From the NCBI RefSeq assembly GCF_014646335.1, contig NZ_BMNG01000008.1, forward strand, positions 382,573 to 446,572: a DNA stretch of 64,000 nt. The letters run 5' to 3'. Source of the DNA: Streptomyces lasiicapitis. Lineage in GTDB: Bacteria > Actinomycetota > Actinomycetes > Streptomycetales > Streptomycetaceae. Position 1 is the first letter of the stretch. The number at the start of each line of letters is the position of its first letter. Of this stretch, positions 31,662 through 40,585 are shown in pieces. The translations under genes were made by a program, and so were the position numbers. Under the pieces are notes generated by a model. That model ran no database searches. It was not told the DNA's origin and saw nothing but the letters and a program-made list of their open reading frames with translations.

Positions 31662-32735
31662 ATGGCAACCCGTGCCGTCGCCCGTCGTAAGTCCGCCGAC
31701 ACCGGCGAGACCAAAGCGGCACGCAGTGTTCGCGCCGTAGGCGGCGAAATCGCCGACCGCGACCTGGTCGGGATGTACCTGGACGAGATCGCACGCACCC
31801 CCCTGCTCGACGCCGCCAAGGAGGTCGAGCTCTCCCAGATCATCGAGGCGGGCGTCTATGCCCGGCAGATATTGGACGGCGTGGTGGAGCGCGAGGCGTC
31901 CGCCGCGTCCGAAGAATCCTCCAAGTCGAAGTCCAAGGCCAAGTCCGAGTCGAAGGCGAAGCCGAAGTCCAAGGCCGCCTCGCGTGAGGAGCTCGAAGCC
32001 CTCGTCGCCGACGGCGAGCGCGCGAAGGACGTCTTCATCCGCTCGAACCTGCGCCTGGTCGTGGCGGTGGCCCGCCGCTATCCGCGCGCCGGCCTGCCCC
32101 TGCTCGACCTGATCCAGGAGGGCAACGCGGGCCTGGTCCGCGCGGTCGAGAAGTTCGACTACGCCAAGGGCTTCAAGTTCTCCACGTACGCGACCTGGTG
32201 GATCCGCCAGGCCATCACCCGCTCCATAGCCGACCAGTCGCGCACCATCCGCCTGCCCGTGCACCTGGTCGAGGAGCTCGGCCGGATCCGCCGCGTGCAG
32301 CGCGAGTTCAACCGCGAGCACGGCCGCGAGCCGGAGCCCGCGGAGATCGCCGCCGAGCTGGCCTCCACGCCGGAGCGCGTGACGGACGTGCTGGACTGGG
32401 CCCGCGACCCCGTCTCCCTGAACATGTCGGTGGACGACGACGGCGACACCCAGTTCGGTGACCTCCTGGAGGACACCTCGGCCGTATCGCCGGAGCAGTC
32501 CGTCCTCACCCTGCTGCGCAGCGAGGAGCTGGACGACCTCATCGGCCGCCTCGACCAGCGCACGGCCTCCATCATCAAGATGCGGTACGGCATCGTGGAC
32601 GGCCGGGAGCGGACGCTGACGGAGGTCGGCAAGGAACACGGGCTGACGCGTGAGCGGATCCGGCAGATCGAGAAGCACGCGCTGCTTGAGCTGAAGAAGC
32701 TGGCGAGGGACACCGGTTTCGATGCGGCGGCCTGA
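31662..32735 (+). CDS. hrdD: RNA polymerase sigma factor HrdD (group 2 sigma-70)
   Basis: This 357-residue sigma factor starts MATRAVARRKSADTGETKAA and has region 1.2 (DLVGMYLDEIARTPLLDAAK), region 2 (FIRSNLRLVVAVARRYPRAG, FSTYATWWIRQAITRSI), region 3, and region 4 (LTEVGKEHGLTRERIRQIEK). The C-terminus ARDTGFDAAA equals that of S. coelicolor HrdD as I remember it. An unusual Lys/Ser-rich stretch of about 25 residues (EESSKSKSKAKSESKAKPKS) sits between regions 1.2 and 2.1. A SigR-type promoter precedes it, and a GGGGGG/CCCCCC hairpin follows. It is dispensable in S. coelicolor and overlaps HrdB in promoter recognition. Confidence 0.95.
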   Translation: MATRAVARRKSADTGETKAARSVRAVGGEIADRDLVGMYLDEIARTPLLDAAKEVELSQIIEAGVYARQILDGVVEREASAASEESSKSKSKAKSESKAKPKSKAASREELEALVADGERAKDVFIRSNLRLVVAVARRYPRAGLPLLDLIQEGNAGLVRAVEKFDYAKGFKFSTYATWWIRQAITRSIADQSRTIRLPVHLVEELGRIRRVQREFNREHGREPEPAEIAAELASTPERVTDVLDWARDPVSLNMSVDDDGDTQFGDLLEDTSAVSPEQSVLTLLRSEELDDLIGRLDQRTASIIKMRYGIVDGRERTLTEVGKEHGLTRERIRQIEKHALLELKKLARDTGFDAAA

Positions 32736-32751
32736 GGCCGGCCGGGCTGGC

Positions 32752-32771
32752 AGGGGGGCTTCGTCCCCCCT
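32752..32771 (+). terminator. hrdD terminator hairpin
   Basis: AGGGGGG-CTTCGT-CCCCCCT, a 7-bp stem, begins 17 bases after the hrdD stop. Confidence 0.7.
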
Positions 32772-32833
32772 GGGCCCCGGGTTTTGGCCTTCCGTTCGCT
32801 GTCGTGTCGGTTCCTGATATTGGCGCTTCGCGC

Positions 32834-32860
32834 CTCGTCCTCAAACGCCGGACGGGCTGG
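32834..32860. repeat. Dispersed Streptomyces intergenic repeat
   Basis: CTCGTCCTCAAACGCCGGAC followed by GGGCTGG matches a short sequence (complement ...CCCGTCCGGCGTTTGAGGA...) that I recall as very common between Streptomyces genes. It is probably an exported transcript-end or REP-like element. Confidence 0.5.
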
Positions 32861-32882
32861 AATGGTGGCTGCGCCAGCTGGG

Positions 32883-33857
32883 TCAGTTGCCTGCAGCTGC
32901 GCTGAGGCGGCGGCCCAACTCTCGTACTCGGTCGCGTAGTTCCCCCGGGCCGTGCACGACGAAATCGCATTCGACCCAGATGAGGCGGGCCGCCACCCAC
33001 TCCACCGGCTCGGTCACCGTGCCGCGCAGGCGGCAGTGGGTGGGGGCGATGGCGGCCAGTTCGCCCAGTGACGCGGGCAGCCGTCCGCCGACCTTGTCCA
33101 GGGGGGCGTGGAACTCCACGTCGACCTCGTACGCCGAGGACTCCTGGCGCCGGGCGAGGACACTGCGCCGCACATAGGCGTCCGCGCTGCCGCCCGGCAG
33201 CATGCGCTCGGTGAACCGGACCCCCGTGGCGAACGGGTCCGACACCCGGTCCACGCGGAACGTGCGCCAGTCCTGCCGCTCCAGGTCGTACGCGACCAGG
33301 TACCAGCGCCGCCCCGTGGACACCAGGCGGTGCGGCTCCGTCAGGCGCCGCGACGGGGTCCCGTCCTTCGCCTCGTACGCGAACCGCAACTGCTCGTGCG
33401 CGGCCGTCGCCGACGCCATCACCGTCAGCGTCTCCGGCGCGATCCGCACACCGTCCCCGGTGGCGAGCGACATCGTCGCGGCGCCGAGCGCGGACACCCG
33501 GTGCCGAAGCCGCGACGGCAGCACCTGCTCCAGCTTGGCAAGGGCTCGCACCGACGCCTCCTCGACGCCGTCCACGGCGTGCCCGGCCCCGGCCCGCAGC
33601 CCCACCGCGATGGCCACCGCCTCCTCGTCGTCGAGGACGAGCGGCGGCATCGCCTTCCCCGCGACCAGGCGGTAGCCCCCGCTCGCGCCCTGCGTCGCCT
33701 GCACCGGATACCCCAGCTCCCGCAGCCGGTCGACGTCCCGCCGCACCGTGCGCCGGCTGACGCTCAGCCGGTCGGCGAGCTCACCGCCCGGCCACTCGCG
33801 CGGGGTCTGCAACAGGGAAAGGAGCTGGAGCAGCCGTGCCGGTGTGTCCGTACTCAT
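32883..33857 (-). CDS. YafY/DeoR-type regulator with WYL domain
   Basis: This 324-residue protein has an N-terminal HTH_11 winged helix (residues ~5-60: PARLLQLLSLLQTPREWPGG, ELADRLSVSRRTVRRDVDRL) and GYPVQATQGASGGYRL, followed by a WYL domain (about 135-215, with RWYLVAYDLERQDWRTFRVD) and a WCX-like C-terminus. WYL regulators sense ligands or nucleic-acid-derived signals. The ATG at 33857 follows GGGAGG. It diverges from the second DHA2 exporter with 105 bases between, making that exporter its likely target. Confidence 0.9.
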   Translation of the reverse strand: MSTDTPARLLQLLSLLQTPREWPGGELADRLSVSRRTVRRDVDRLRELGYPVQATQGASGGYRLVAGKAMPPLVLDDEEAVAIAVGLRAGAGHAVDGVEEASVRALAKLEQVLPSRLRHRVSALGAATMSLATGDGVRIAPETLTVMASATAAHEQLRFAYEAKDGTPSRRLTEPHRLVSTGRRWYLVAYDLERQDWRTFRVDRVSDPFATGVRFTERMLPGGSADAYVRRSVLARRQESSAYEVDVEFHAPLDKVGGRLPASLGELAAIAPTHCRLRGTVTEPVEWVAARLIWVECDFVVHGPGELRDRVRELGRRLSAAAGN

Positions 33858-33962
33858 GAGGGGCCTCCCGTACGCCGTGGTCCCGAACCATTGCCGAACC
33901 TGAACCCAGGATCCCGTACATCTAGGACGCAACCTGACCTATATGGCTCCTAGCCTTACGGC

Positions 33963-35525
33963 ATGACTTCTCCCAGCAGCACCTCCACGTCACCGGGGCA
34001 CCAGCCCACGAAAGCGGGGTCCCCGACGGACCGGCGCCGCTGGTTCGCCCTCGCGATCGTCATGACGGCCGCCTTCATGGACCTGGTCGACGTGACGATC
34101 GTGAACATCGCGATCCCGTCCATCCAGCGGGACGAGGGAGCCTCGTTCAGCCACATCCAGTGGATCACCGCGGGGTACGCGCTCGCGCTCGGCGCGGGCC
34201 TGATCACCGGCGGGCGGCTCGGCGACATATACGGCCGCAAGAAGATCTTCCTCGTCGGCATCACCGGCTTCACCATCGCGTCCGCGCTCTGCGGCTTCGC
34301 CGCCAACCCGGACATGCTGGTGGCGTCCCGCATCCTGCAGGGCGCGATGGCCGCGCTGATGGTGCCGCAGGTCCTCTCGATCGTGCACGCGACCTTCCCG
34401 GCGCACGAGCGCGGCAAGGTCTTCGGCCTGTTCGGCATGGTCGTCGGCCTCGGCGCGGTCTCCGGGCCGCTGCTCGGCGCGCTCCTGACGGAGTGGAACC
34501 TCTTCGGCCTCGAATGGCGCCCGATCTTCCTCATCAACCTGCCGGTCGGCATCGCGGGCCTGATCCTCGGCCGCAAGTTCATCGAGGAGTCCAAGGCGCC
34601 GAAGGCGCTCAAGCTGGACATGGTCGGCGTCGTCCTGGTCACGGCGGGCGCGCTGATGCTGCTCTACCCGCTGACGCGCGGGCGTGAGCTGGACTGGCCG
34701 GTGTGGGGGTACGTGATGATGGCGGGCGCGCTCGTCGTCTTCGGCGCCCTCGTGGCGTACGAGAAGCACAAGGCCAAGAAGGACGGCTCGCCGCTCATCG
34801 AGCTGTCGCTGTTCAAGGTGAAGAGCTTCGCCGGCGGCATCGCCGTGCAGACTGTCTTCGGTGTCTCGCTCGGCATCTTCTTCCTGGTCTGGACGATGTA
34901 CATGCAGATCGGCCTCGGCTGGAGCGCGCTGCGCGCCGGTGTGACGGGCGTGCCGTTCTCCATCGCGGTGTCCGCCGCGGCCGGTCTCTCCGTGCAGGTG
35001 CTCGTGCCCCGCTTCGGCCGCAAGGTCCTTCAGGCCGGTGCGCTGACCATGGCCGCGGGTGTCCTCGTCTACATCTGGGAGGCCGACCGGTACGGCACCG
35101 GCATCGCGTCCTGGCAGATGGCGCTTCCGCTGGTCGTCATGGGCCTCGGCATGGGCCTGATCGTGGCGCCCCTGACGGACGCGATCCTCTCCGAGGTGCC
35201 GCGTGAGCACGCCGGTTCGGCGTCCGGCCTCCTCAACACCGTCCAGCAGATGGGCAACGCGTTCGGCCTCGGCCTGGTGTCCGTCGTCTTCTACGGCGTC
35301 ATCGACGAGAAGGTGACCCCGGACCGCATCCCGGCCGAGTTCATCAACGGCTTCCAGCACGCCCTGTGGTGGGTCGTGGCGGTCCTCGTCGCCATCTTCC
35401 TGCTGATGCTTACGCTGCCGAAGCGGCCGAAGCAGCACATCGAGGGCGCGGAGGACTCCGGCGAGGAGGCGGGCGCCGCGACCGAGGACGCGGTGAAGTC
35501 CCGGGAGCCGGCGCTGACTCCCTGA
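33963..35525 (+). CDS. DHA2 family 14-helix drug exporter (second)
   Basis: This 520-residue MFS protein has the DHA2 hallmarks FMDLVDVTIVNIAIPSIQ, the motif A region GGRLGDIYGRKKIFLVG, SGPLLGALLTEW, and EHAGSASGLLNTVQQMGNAF, with 14 hydrophobic segments and an acidic C-terminal tail. A Shine-Dalgarno is absent; the ATG is 36 bases downstream of a TATATG-like -10, so leaderless or short-leader translation is possible. Control by the divergent WYL regulator is likely. Substrate unknown. Confidence 0.95.
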   Translation: MTSPSSTSTSPGHQPTKAGSPTDRRRWFALAIVMTAAFMDLVDVTIVNIAIPSIQRDEGASFSHIQWITAGYALALGAGLITGGRLGDIYGRKKIFLVGITGFTIASALCGFAANPDMLVASRILQGAMAALMVPQVLSIVHATFPAHERGKVFGLFGMVVGLGAVSGPLLGALLTEWNLFGLEWRPIFLINLPVGIAGLILGRKFIEESKAPKALKLDMVGVVLVTAGALMLLYPLTRGRELDWPVWGYVMMAGALVVFGALVAYEKHKAKKDGSPLIELSLFKVKSFAGGIAVQTVFGVSLGIFFLVWTMYMQIGLGWSALRAGVTGVPFSIAVSAAAGLSVQVLVPRFGRKVLQAGALTMAAGVLVYIWEADRYGTGIASWQMALPLVVMGLGMGLIVAPLTDAILSEVPREHAGSASGLLNTVQQMGNAFGLGLVSVVFYGVIDEKVTPDRIPAEFINGFQHALWWVVAVLVAIFLLMLTLPKRPKQHIEGAEDSGEEAGAATEDAVKSREPALTP

Positions 35526-35550
35526 GCCTCCGCCGTTCTGCGGCAGATCA

Positions 35551-35606
35551 CCCCACCCACCCACCCGCCCACCCCGAACCGAGGGGCTGGCCGGGGGTGG
35601 GTGGGG
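35551..35606 (+). terminator. Terminator after the second DHA2 exporter gene
   Basis: CCCCACCCACCC and GGGTGGGTGGGG can pair as a 12-bp stem with a 32-nt loop, followed by TTT, 25 bases after the stop codon. Confidence 0.7.
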
Positions 35607-35758
35607 TTTCCCATGTCCAGGGGACCAAAGCCCACCCGCACAGGGACCAAAGCCCGAACATGTCTGCCTGATGCCCGAGTGTGTTTACTTCACGGGGATA
35701 CGGACGTACGCTCCCAGGGAACCCACACAATCGGGCAAGAAGCAGGAGGCCCCCAGCC

Positions 35759-36520
35759 ATGTACGGTCCAGAGCGCCAGCAGGAGATCCTGCGTCTCGCC
35801 CGCGAGGGAGGCCGCGTCGACGTCCTCTCCCTCGCCGCCGAGTTCCAGGTCACCGCGGAGACCATCCGCCGCGACCTGAAGGCCCTGGACCGCGCGGGCC
35901 TGCTGCGCCGGGTGCACGGCGGCGCCATCCCGGCCGGCAGCCTGGACTTCGAGCCCGACCTCGCGGAACGCGAGACCACGGCCGCGGACGAGAAGGACCG
36001 CATCGCCCGCGCCGCCCTCGCCGAACTCCCCGCCGATGGCACCGTCATCCTCGACGCGGGCTCCACCGTGGCCCGCCTCGCCGCCGCACTGCCGCTGGGC
36101 GCCGAGCTGACGGCCGTCACCCACAGCCTCCCCACCGCGGCCCGCCTCGCCGACCACCCCGGCATCCAGCTCCACTTGGTCGGCGGCCGCGTAAGACACC
36201 GCACGCGGGCCGCCGTCGACGCCTGGTCCCTGCGTGCCTACGGCGAGATCCGCGCCGACGTCCTCTTCCTCGCCGCCAACGGCTTCTCCGCCGCGCACGG
36301 CCTGACCACCCCGGACCTGGCGGAAGCCGCCGTCAAGCGCGCCGCCGTCGCCGCCGCCCGCCGCGTCGTCCTGCTCGCCGACTCCGCCAAGCACGGCCAG
36401 GAGCACTTCGCCCGCTTCGGCGACCTCGCCGACGTGGACCTGCTCATCACGGACACCGGCCTGAGCCCGGCCGACGCCGCCGCCATCGAGAAGGCGGGCC
36501 CGGAGGTCGTACGCGCATGA
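35759..36520 (+). CDS. fruR: DeoR family regulator of the fructose operon
   Basis: This 253-residue DeoR protein has the HTH (residues 4-55: PERQQEILRLAREGGRVDVL, FQVTAETIRRDLKALDRAGL) and signature RRVHGGAI. A sugar-phosphate-isomerase-like effector domain follows, with GTVILDAGSTVARLA, AVTHSLPTAARLADHPGI and LLADSAKHGQEHFARFGDL. The ATG follows AGGAGG by 8 bases. It is first in an operon with fruK and fruA, so fructose-1-phosphate (or 1,6-bisphosphate) is the expected ligand. The stop overlaps the long fruK frame by four bases (ATGA). I could not identify its operator in 35610-35758. Confidence 0.92.
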   Translation: MYGPERQQEILRLAREGGRVDVLSLAAEFQVTAETIRRDLKALDRAGLLRRVHGGAIPAGSLDFEPDLAERETTAADEKDRIARAALAELPADGTVILDAGSTVARLAAALPLGAELTAVTHSLPTAARLADHPGIQLHLVGGRVRHRTRAAVDAWSLRAYGEIRADVLFLAANGFSAAHGLTTPDLAEAAVKRAAVAAARRVVLLADSAKHGQEHFARFGDLADVDLLITDTGLSPADAAAIEKAGPEVVRA

Positions 36521-36627
36521 CCACGTACGAGGAAGCAGCCCACGCAGCAGCCGCCGCCGAGGCAGCGGTCGCCCCCGAAGCCGCAGAAGGCACCGCCCGC
36601 AACGCAGCAGCAGAAGGCACCGCACGC

Positions 36628-37575
36628 ATGATCCTCACCGTCACCCCCAACCCCTCCCTCGACCGCACCTACGAGGTCCCCGCCCTCGACCGCGGCGAGG
36701 TCATCCGCGCCACCGGCGACCGCATGGACCCCGGCGGCAAGGGCGTGAACGTCTCCCGCGCGGTCGCCGCCGCGGGCGTCCGCACCCTCGCCGTCCTCCC
36801 GCTCGGCGGCGCCCCCGGCGCCCTCGTCGCCCAGCTCCTCGACGAGCAGGGCATCGAGGTCGCCCCCGTCGGCGTGACCGGCCAGACCCGCTCGAACATC
36901 TCCGTCGCGGAACCGGACGGCACCCTCACGAAGATCAACGCGCCGGGTCCCGAACTGACCCCCGAGGAGCGGGAGTCGCTGCTCACCACCGTCGGGGAGA
37001 ACTCGCCGGGCGCCGACTGGATCGCCTGCTGCGGCAGCCTGCCGCGCGGCCTCGCCCCCTCCTGGTACGCCGACCTCGTCGCCCGCTGCCACGCCGCCGG
37101 CGCCCGGATCGCCCTCGACACCTCGGGCCCGGCCCTGCTCGCCGCCCTCGCCGAGCGCCCCGACGTCGTCAAGCCCAACGCAGAGGAGCTCGCCGGAGCC
37201 GTCGGCCGCCCCCTCGCCACCGTCGGCGACGCCGTCAAGGCCGCCGAGGAACTGCGGGAGCTGGGCGCCCGCGCCGTCCTCGCCAGCCTCGGCGCGGACG
37301 GCCAACTCCTCGTCGACGACTCCGGTACGTACTTCGGTTACGCCCGCGTGGACGTCGTACGCAGCAACGTCGGCGCGGGCGACAGCTCCCTGGCCGGCTT
37401 CCTGATCGCGGGCGGCACCGGCCGCGCCGCCCTCGCCTCGGCCGTGGCGCACGGCGCCGCCGCGGTCCAGCTCCCCGGCAGCGCCATGCCCACCCCGTCC
37501 GACCTCTCCCCGGACACCGTCACGGTCACGTCCGAAGTCCCCCTGGACCGCGCCCTGACGGAACCCGCCCCCTGA
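36628..37575 (+). CDS. fruK: 1-phosphofructokinase
   Basis: This 315-residue PfkB-family kinase begins MILTVTPNPSLDRTYEVPAL. It has the PfkB-1 motif GGKGVNVSRAVAAAGV and the C-terminal PfkB-2 motif SNVGAGDSSLAGFLIAG with anion hole and catalytic Asp. It phosphorylates fructose-1-phosphate to fructose-1,6-bisphosphate with ATP, downstream of the PTS. An in-frame ATG at 36517, overlapping the fruR stop as ATGA, would add 37 Ala/Glu-rich residues containing a repeated AAEGTAR, which is unusual. AGAAGG lies before 36628. I take the family start, but the longer product is possible. Confidence 0.92.
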   Translation: MILTVTPNPSLDRTYEVPALDRGEVIRATGDRMDPGGKGVNVSRAVAAAGVRTLAVLPLGGAPGALVAQLLDEQGIEVAPVGVTGQTRSNISVAEPDGTLTKINAPGPELTPEERESLLTTVGENSPGADWIACCGSLPRGLAPSWYADLVARCHAAGARIALDTSGPALLAALAERPDVVKPNAEELAGAVGRPLATVGDAVKAAEELRELGARAVLASLGADGQLLVDDSGTYFGYARVDVVRSNVGAGDSSLAGFLIAGGTGRAALASAVAHGAAAVQLPGSAMPTPSDLSPDTVTVTSEVPLDRALTEPAP

Positions 37576-37650
37576 CCCAGCGCTTTTACAACCCCCGTCC
37601 CCCGCCCTCATCCCCGCCCCCCGAGGGATACGCGTGCGAAGGAGCCCGCG

Positions 37651-39657
37651 ATGAGCAGCGAAATGATCACCGCGGACCTGGTCGACCTCGAACTCGACCG
37701 GTCCGCCGACACCAAGGAAGCCGCGGCCCGCGCGCTCGCCACCCGCATGGTGACCCTCGGCCGCGTGACCGACCTCGACGGCTTCCTCGCCGACGTGGCG
37801 GCCCGCGAGGCGCAGATGCCGACGGGCCTGGACGGCGGCATCGGTATTCCGCACTGCCGCAGTGCCCATGTGACGGAACCGACCTTGGCCTTCGGCCGCT
37901 CCGCCACCGGCATCGACTTCGGCGCCCCTGACGGCCCGGCCGACCTGATCTTCCTCATCGCGGCCCCCGCGGGTGCGGACGACGCCCACCTGACGATCCT
38001 GTCGTCCCTGGCCCGCCAGTTGATGAACGCGGAGTTCACGGACGCACTTCGGGCCGCCCCCGACGCGGAGTCGGCAGCGGCCCTGATCCGCGGCGAGGAC
38101 CCGCCGACGCCTGCCTCAGTGGACAGCAGTTCCGCTGAGCCCGACTCCCACGCGGACAAGGCGGCCCCGGCCCCGCCCTTCCGGATAGTGGCCGTCACCT
38201 CCTGCCCCACGGGCATCGCCCACACCTACATGGCAGCCGAGTCCCTCGAAAACGCGGCCCGCGCCGAGGGCGTAGAGCTGACGGTGGAAACCCAGGGCTC
38301 CGCGGGCTTCACCCGCCTCACCGCAGAGACCATCGAAGCCGCCGACGCGGTCGTGTTCGCCCACGACGTCCCCGTGAGGGACAAGCCCCGCTTCGCGGGC
38401 AAGCCCACCGTCGACGTAGGCGTGAAAGCGGCCATCAACCGCCCGGCGGAACTCCTCGCGGAGGCAAGGGAGAAGGCGGCCCGCGGCGAGGTCACGGCCC
38501 CGGCGAGCCCGACCCCGGTCGACAACGCGGGGGACAGCGGCGACAGTTACGGCACCAAGCTGCGCAAGTGGCTGATGTCGGGCGTCAGCTACATGGTCCC
38601 CTTCGTGGCGGCCGGCGGCCTCCTCATCGCGCTCGGCTTCGCCATCGGCGGCTGGAAGATCGACAAGGCCCCGTCCGTGGCGGAGCACTTCATCTGGACC
38701 GACCACACCAGCTGGGCGGCGCTCCTCTTCCAGATCGGCGGCCTCGCCTTCGCCTTCCTGGTCCCGGTCCTCGCGGGCTACATCGCGTACGGCATGGCCG
38801 ACCGCCCCGGCCTGGTCCCCGGCTTCGTCGGCGGCTCCGTGGCCGTCACCATCGACGCGGGCTTCCTCGGCGGCCTCGCCGCGGGCCTGCTCGCGGGCGC
38901 GGTGGTCCTCGGGATCCAACGGGTCCGCATCCCGCCCGTACTGCGCGGCATCATGCCGGTGGTGGTGATCCCACTGATCTCCGCGGCGGTCGTCGGCTTC
39001 CTGATGTTCCTCGTCGTCGGCAAGCCCATCGCCTCGCTGCAGAGCGCGCTGACCGACTGGCTGGAGGGCCTGACCGGCGCCAACGCGGTCATCCTCGGCG
39101 TCGTCCTCGGCCTGATGATGTGCTTCGACCTCGGCGGCCCGCTCAACAAGGTCGCGTACGCCTTCGCCGTCGGCGGACTCACCCACCCCACGGACGGCTC
39201 GCTGAAGGTCATGGCCGCGGTGATGGCGGCGGGCATGGTCCCGCCCCTGGCCATGGCTCTCGCCACCACCGTACGAGGACGGCTCTTCACCAAGACCGAG
39301 CGCGAGAACGGCAAGGCGGCCTGGTTCCTGGGCGCCTCGTTCATCACGGAGGGCGCGATTCCGTTCGCGGCCGCCGACCCGCTGCGCGTCATCCCCGCGT
39401 CGATGGCGGGCGGCGCGGTCACCGGCGCCCTGTCGATGGCGTTCGGCTGCACCCTGCGCGCTCCGCACGGCGGCGTCTTCGTGGTGCCGCTGATCGGGCA
39501 GCCGCTGCTGTACCTGGTCGCGATCGCCGCCGGTGTCTGCGTGTCGACGGCCGCGGTCGTGCTGCTCAAGGGCGCGCGGAAGACGACGGGACCGGCCGGG
39601 GACGGCGGCCTGGCCGCCGGGGCGGCGGACGAGGCCCGGGTGCCGGTGGCCGCGTAA
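37651..39657 (+). CDS. fruA: PTS fructose transporter EIIABC
   Basis: This 668-residue three-domain permease transports and phosphorylates fructose to fructose-1-phosphate at the membrane. EIIA spans about 1-150 with phospho-His68 in GGIGIPHCRSAHV. EIIB spans about 175-280 with phospho-Cys185 in VAVTSCPTGIAHTYMAAE. EIIC (about 295-650) has eight or more membrane segments, with GFLGGLAAGLLAGAVV and MCFDLGGPLNKVAYAF. AAGGAG precedes the ATG. It follows fruK by about 75 bases and belongs to the fruRKA operon. A hairpin terminator follows. Confidence 0.95.
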   Translation: MSSEMITADLVDLELDRSADTKEAAARALATRMVTLGRVTDLDGFLADVAAREAQMPTGLDGGIGIPHCRSAHVTEPTLAFGRSATGIDFGAPDGPADLIFLIAAPAGADDAHLTILSSLARQLMNAEFTDALRAAPDAESAAALIRGEDPPTPASVDSSSAEPDSHADKAAPAPPFRIVAVTSCPTGIAHTYMAAESLENAARAEGVELTVETQGSAGFTRLTAETIEAADAVVFAHDVPVRDKPRFAGKPTVDVGVKAAINRPAELLAEAREKAARGEVTAPASPTPVDNAGDSGDSYGTKLRKWLMSGVSYMVPFVAAGGLLIALGFAIGGWKIDKAPSVAEHFIWTDHTSWAALLFQIGGLAFAFLVPVLAGYIAYGMADRPGLVPGFVGGSVAVTIDAGFLGGLAAGLLAGAVVLGIQRVRIPPVLRGIMPVVVIPLISAAVVGFLMFLVVGKPIASLQSALTDWLEGLTGANAVILGVVLGLMMCFDLGGPLNKVAYAFAVGGLTHPTDGSLKVMAAVMAAGMVPPLAMALATTVRGRLFTKTERENGKAAWFLGASFITEGAIPFAAADPLRVIPASMAGGAVTGALSMAFGCTLRAPHGGVFVVPLIGQPLLYLVAIAAGVCVSTAAVVLLKGARKTTGPAGDGGLAAGAADEARVPVAA

Positions 39658-39678
39658 AAGGCCACCCTTGCCCGGGGT

Positions 39679-39712
39679 GTGAAGGGCCCGCCCGCACAGG
39701 CGTGCCCTTCAC
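39679..39712 (+). terminator. fru operon terminator hairpin
   Basis: GTGAAGGGC pairs with GCCCTTCAC across a 16-nt loop, 22 bases after the fruA stop. Confidence 0.7.
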
Positions 39713-39800
39713 CCGTTCCCGGACCCCGACCCCGTGGGCATACTGCTGATACGTACGCGGTTTCCGAACCCGGGCACGAGCAGCACCTGCGGGGGCCATC

Positions 39801-40199
39801 GTGAGCCACCTTCAGCAGAGTCACCTCAGCAGCCTGCTCGACATGGTCGGCCGGCTCACCGAGCAGGCGCGGGCAGGTCTGGAGCAGGACACCGACACGG
39901 CGGGCGTCTTCCTCGCGGTCTACTCCGGCTTCCTCATCGAGACCGGCACGGGCATCCGCTGGATCCTCGAACCGGACCTGATCGAGCACGCCACCGAGGT
40001 GATCCGCGGCCACGCCCCCGGCGCCGGTGCCGCGCGCACCGACCTCGCCGCCCGGCTGCTCGCCACCCTGTGGGCCAGCTGCGTCCTCGCGGGCGTCGAC
40101 ACGGAGGACTGGGCACGCGAGGCACCCGAACTGCCCGACATCTGTGTCCGGATGGCGGGTTTCCTCACCGGGGAGCGGGACGGGGCCCGAGGCGACTGA
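39801..40199 (+). CDS. Conserved hypothetical protein, helical
   Basis: This 132-residue protein is largely helical (LSSLLDMVGRLTEQARAGLE; VFLAVYSGFLIETGTGIRW; LAARLLATLWASCVLAGV). It has no membrane-length segments beyond short hydrophobic helices and no recognised domain. GTG start with GGGGG upstream. Codon use is normal for the genome. It stands alone between the fru operon and a small membrane protein gene. Confidence 0.65.
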   Translation: MSHLQQSHLSSLLDMVGRLTEQARAGLEQDTDTAGVFLAVYSGFLIETGTGIRWILEPDLIEHATEVIRGHAPGAGAARTDLAARLLATLWASCVLAGVDTEDWAREAPELPDICVRMAGFLTGERDGARGD

Positions 40200-40282
40200 G
40201 AAAGTGCGAGATGCGTCACTTCAGGACCAAAGGCCCATTAACACCTCTGTTGTAGATCTGGTCGCTGTTGTCTACTGACCGC

Positions 40283-40537
40283 ATGTTCCAGGGTGCTTCG
40301 ATCGTTCAGCAGACAGGCGTGGCCCTGCTCGCCGGGGTGACCGCCGTCTGGGCCGTCACGTTCCTGCGGGTGCAGCGCCGCCGCGCGGCCGAACTCGCCG
40401 CGCCGAGCGGCCCGTTGCTCCGCTCGCTGCCGGTCCAGTCCGGGCCGCCACGCGCGGAGTCCGTCGAGCTGACGCCGGACGAGCGCGCCGCGTTCGCCGG
40501 TCTGGTACGGCAATTCGGCCGGGGCCGTCCCCGGTAG
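40283..40537 (+). CDS. Small single-pass membrane protein
   Basis: This 84-residue protein has one N-terminal membrane segment (QQTGVALLAGVTAVWAVTFL) followed by an Arg-rich stop and a soluble tail with ELTPDERAAFAGLVRQFGRG. No family recognised. There is no Shine-Dalgarno, so it may be leaderless or start at an earlier TTG (40268). Its 3' end converges with the DUF6227 gene. Confidence 0.55.
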   Translation: MFQGASIVQQTGVALLAGVTAVWAVTFLRVQRRRAAELAAPSGPLLRSLPVQSGPPRAESVELTPDERAAFAGLVRQFGRGRPR

Positions 40538-40585
40538 CAGCCGCCGGGAGCCGCGAATCGGCGAACGACCGCCGAACAGCCGTGG

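Noticed and set aside
35610..35758. FruR operator
   Set aside because: The region before fruR was scanned by eye for repeats and no convincing dyad was found.
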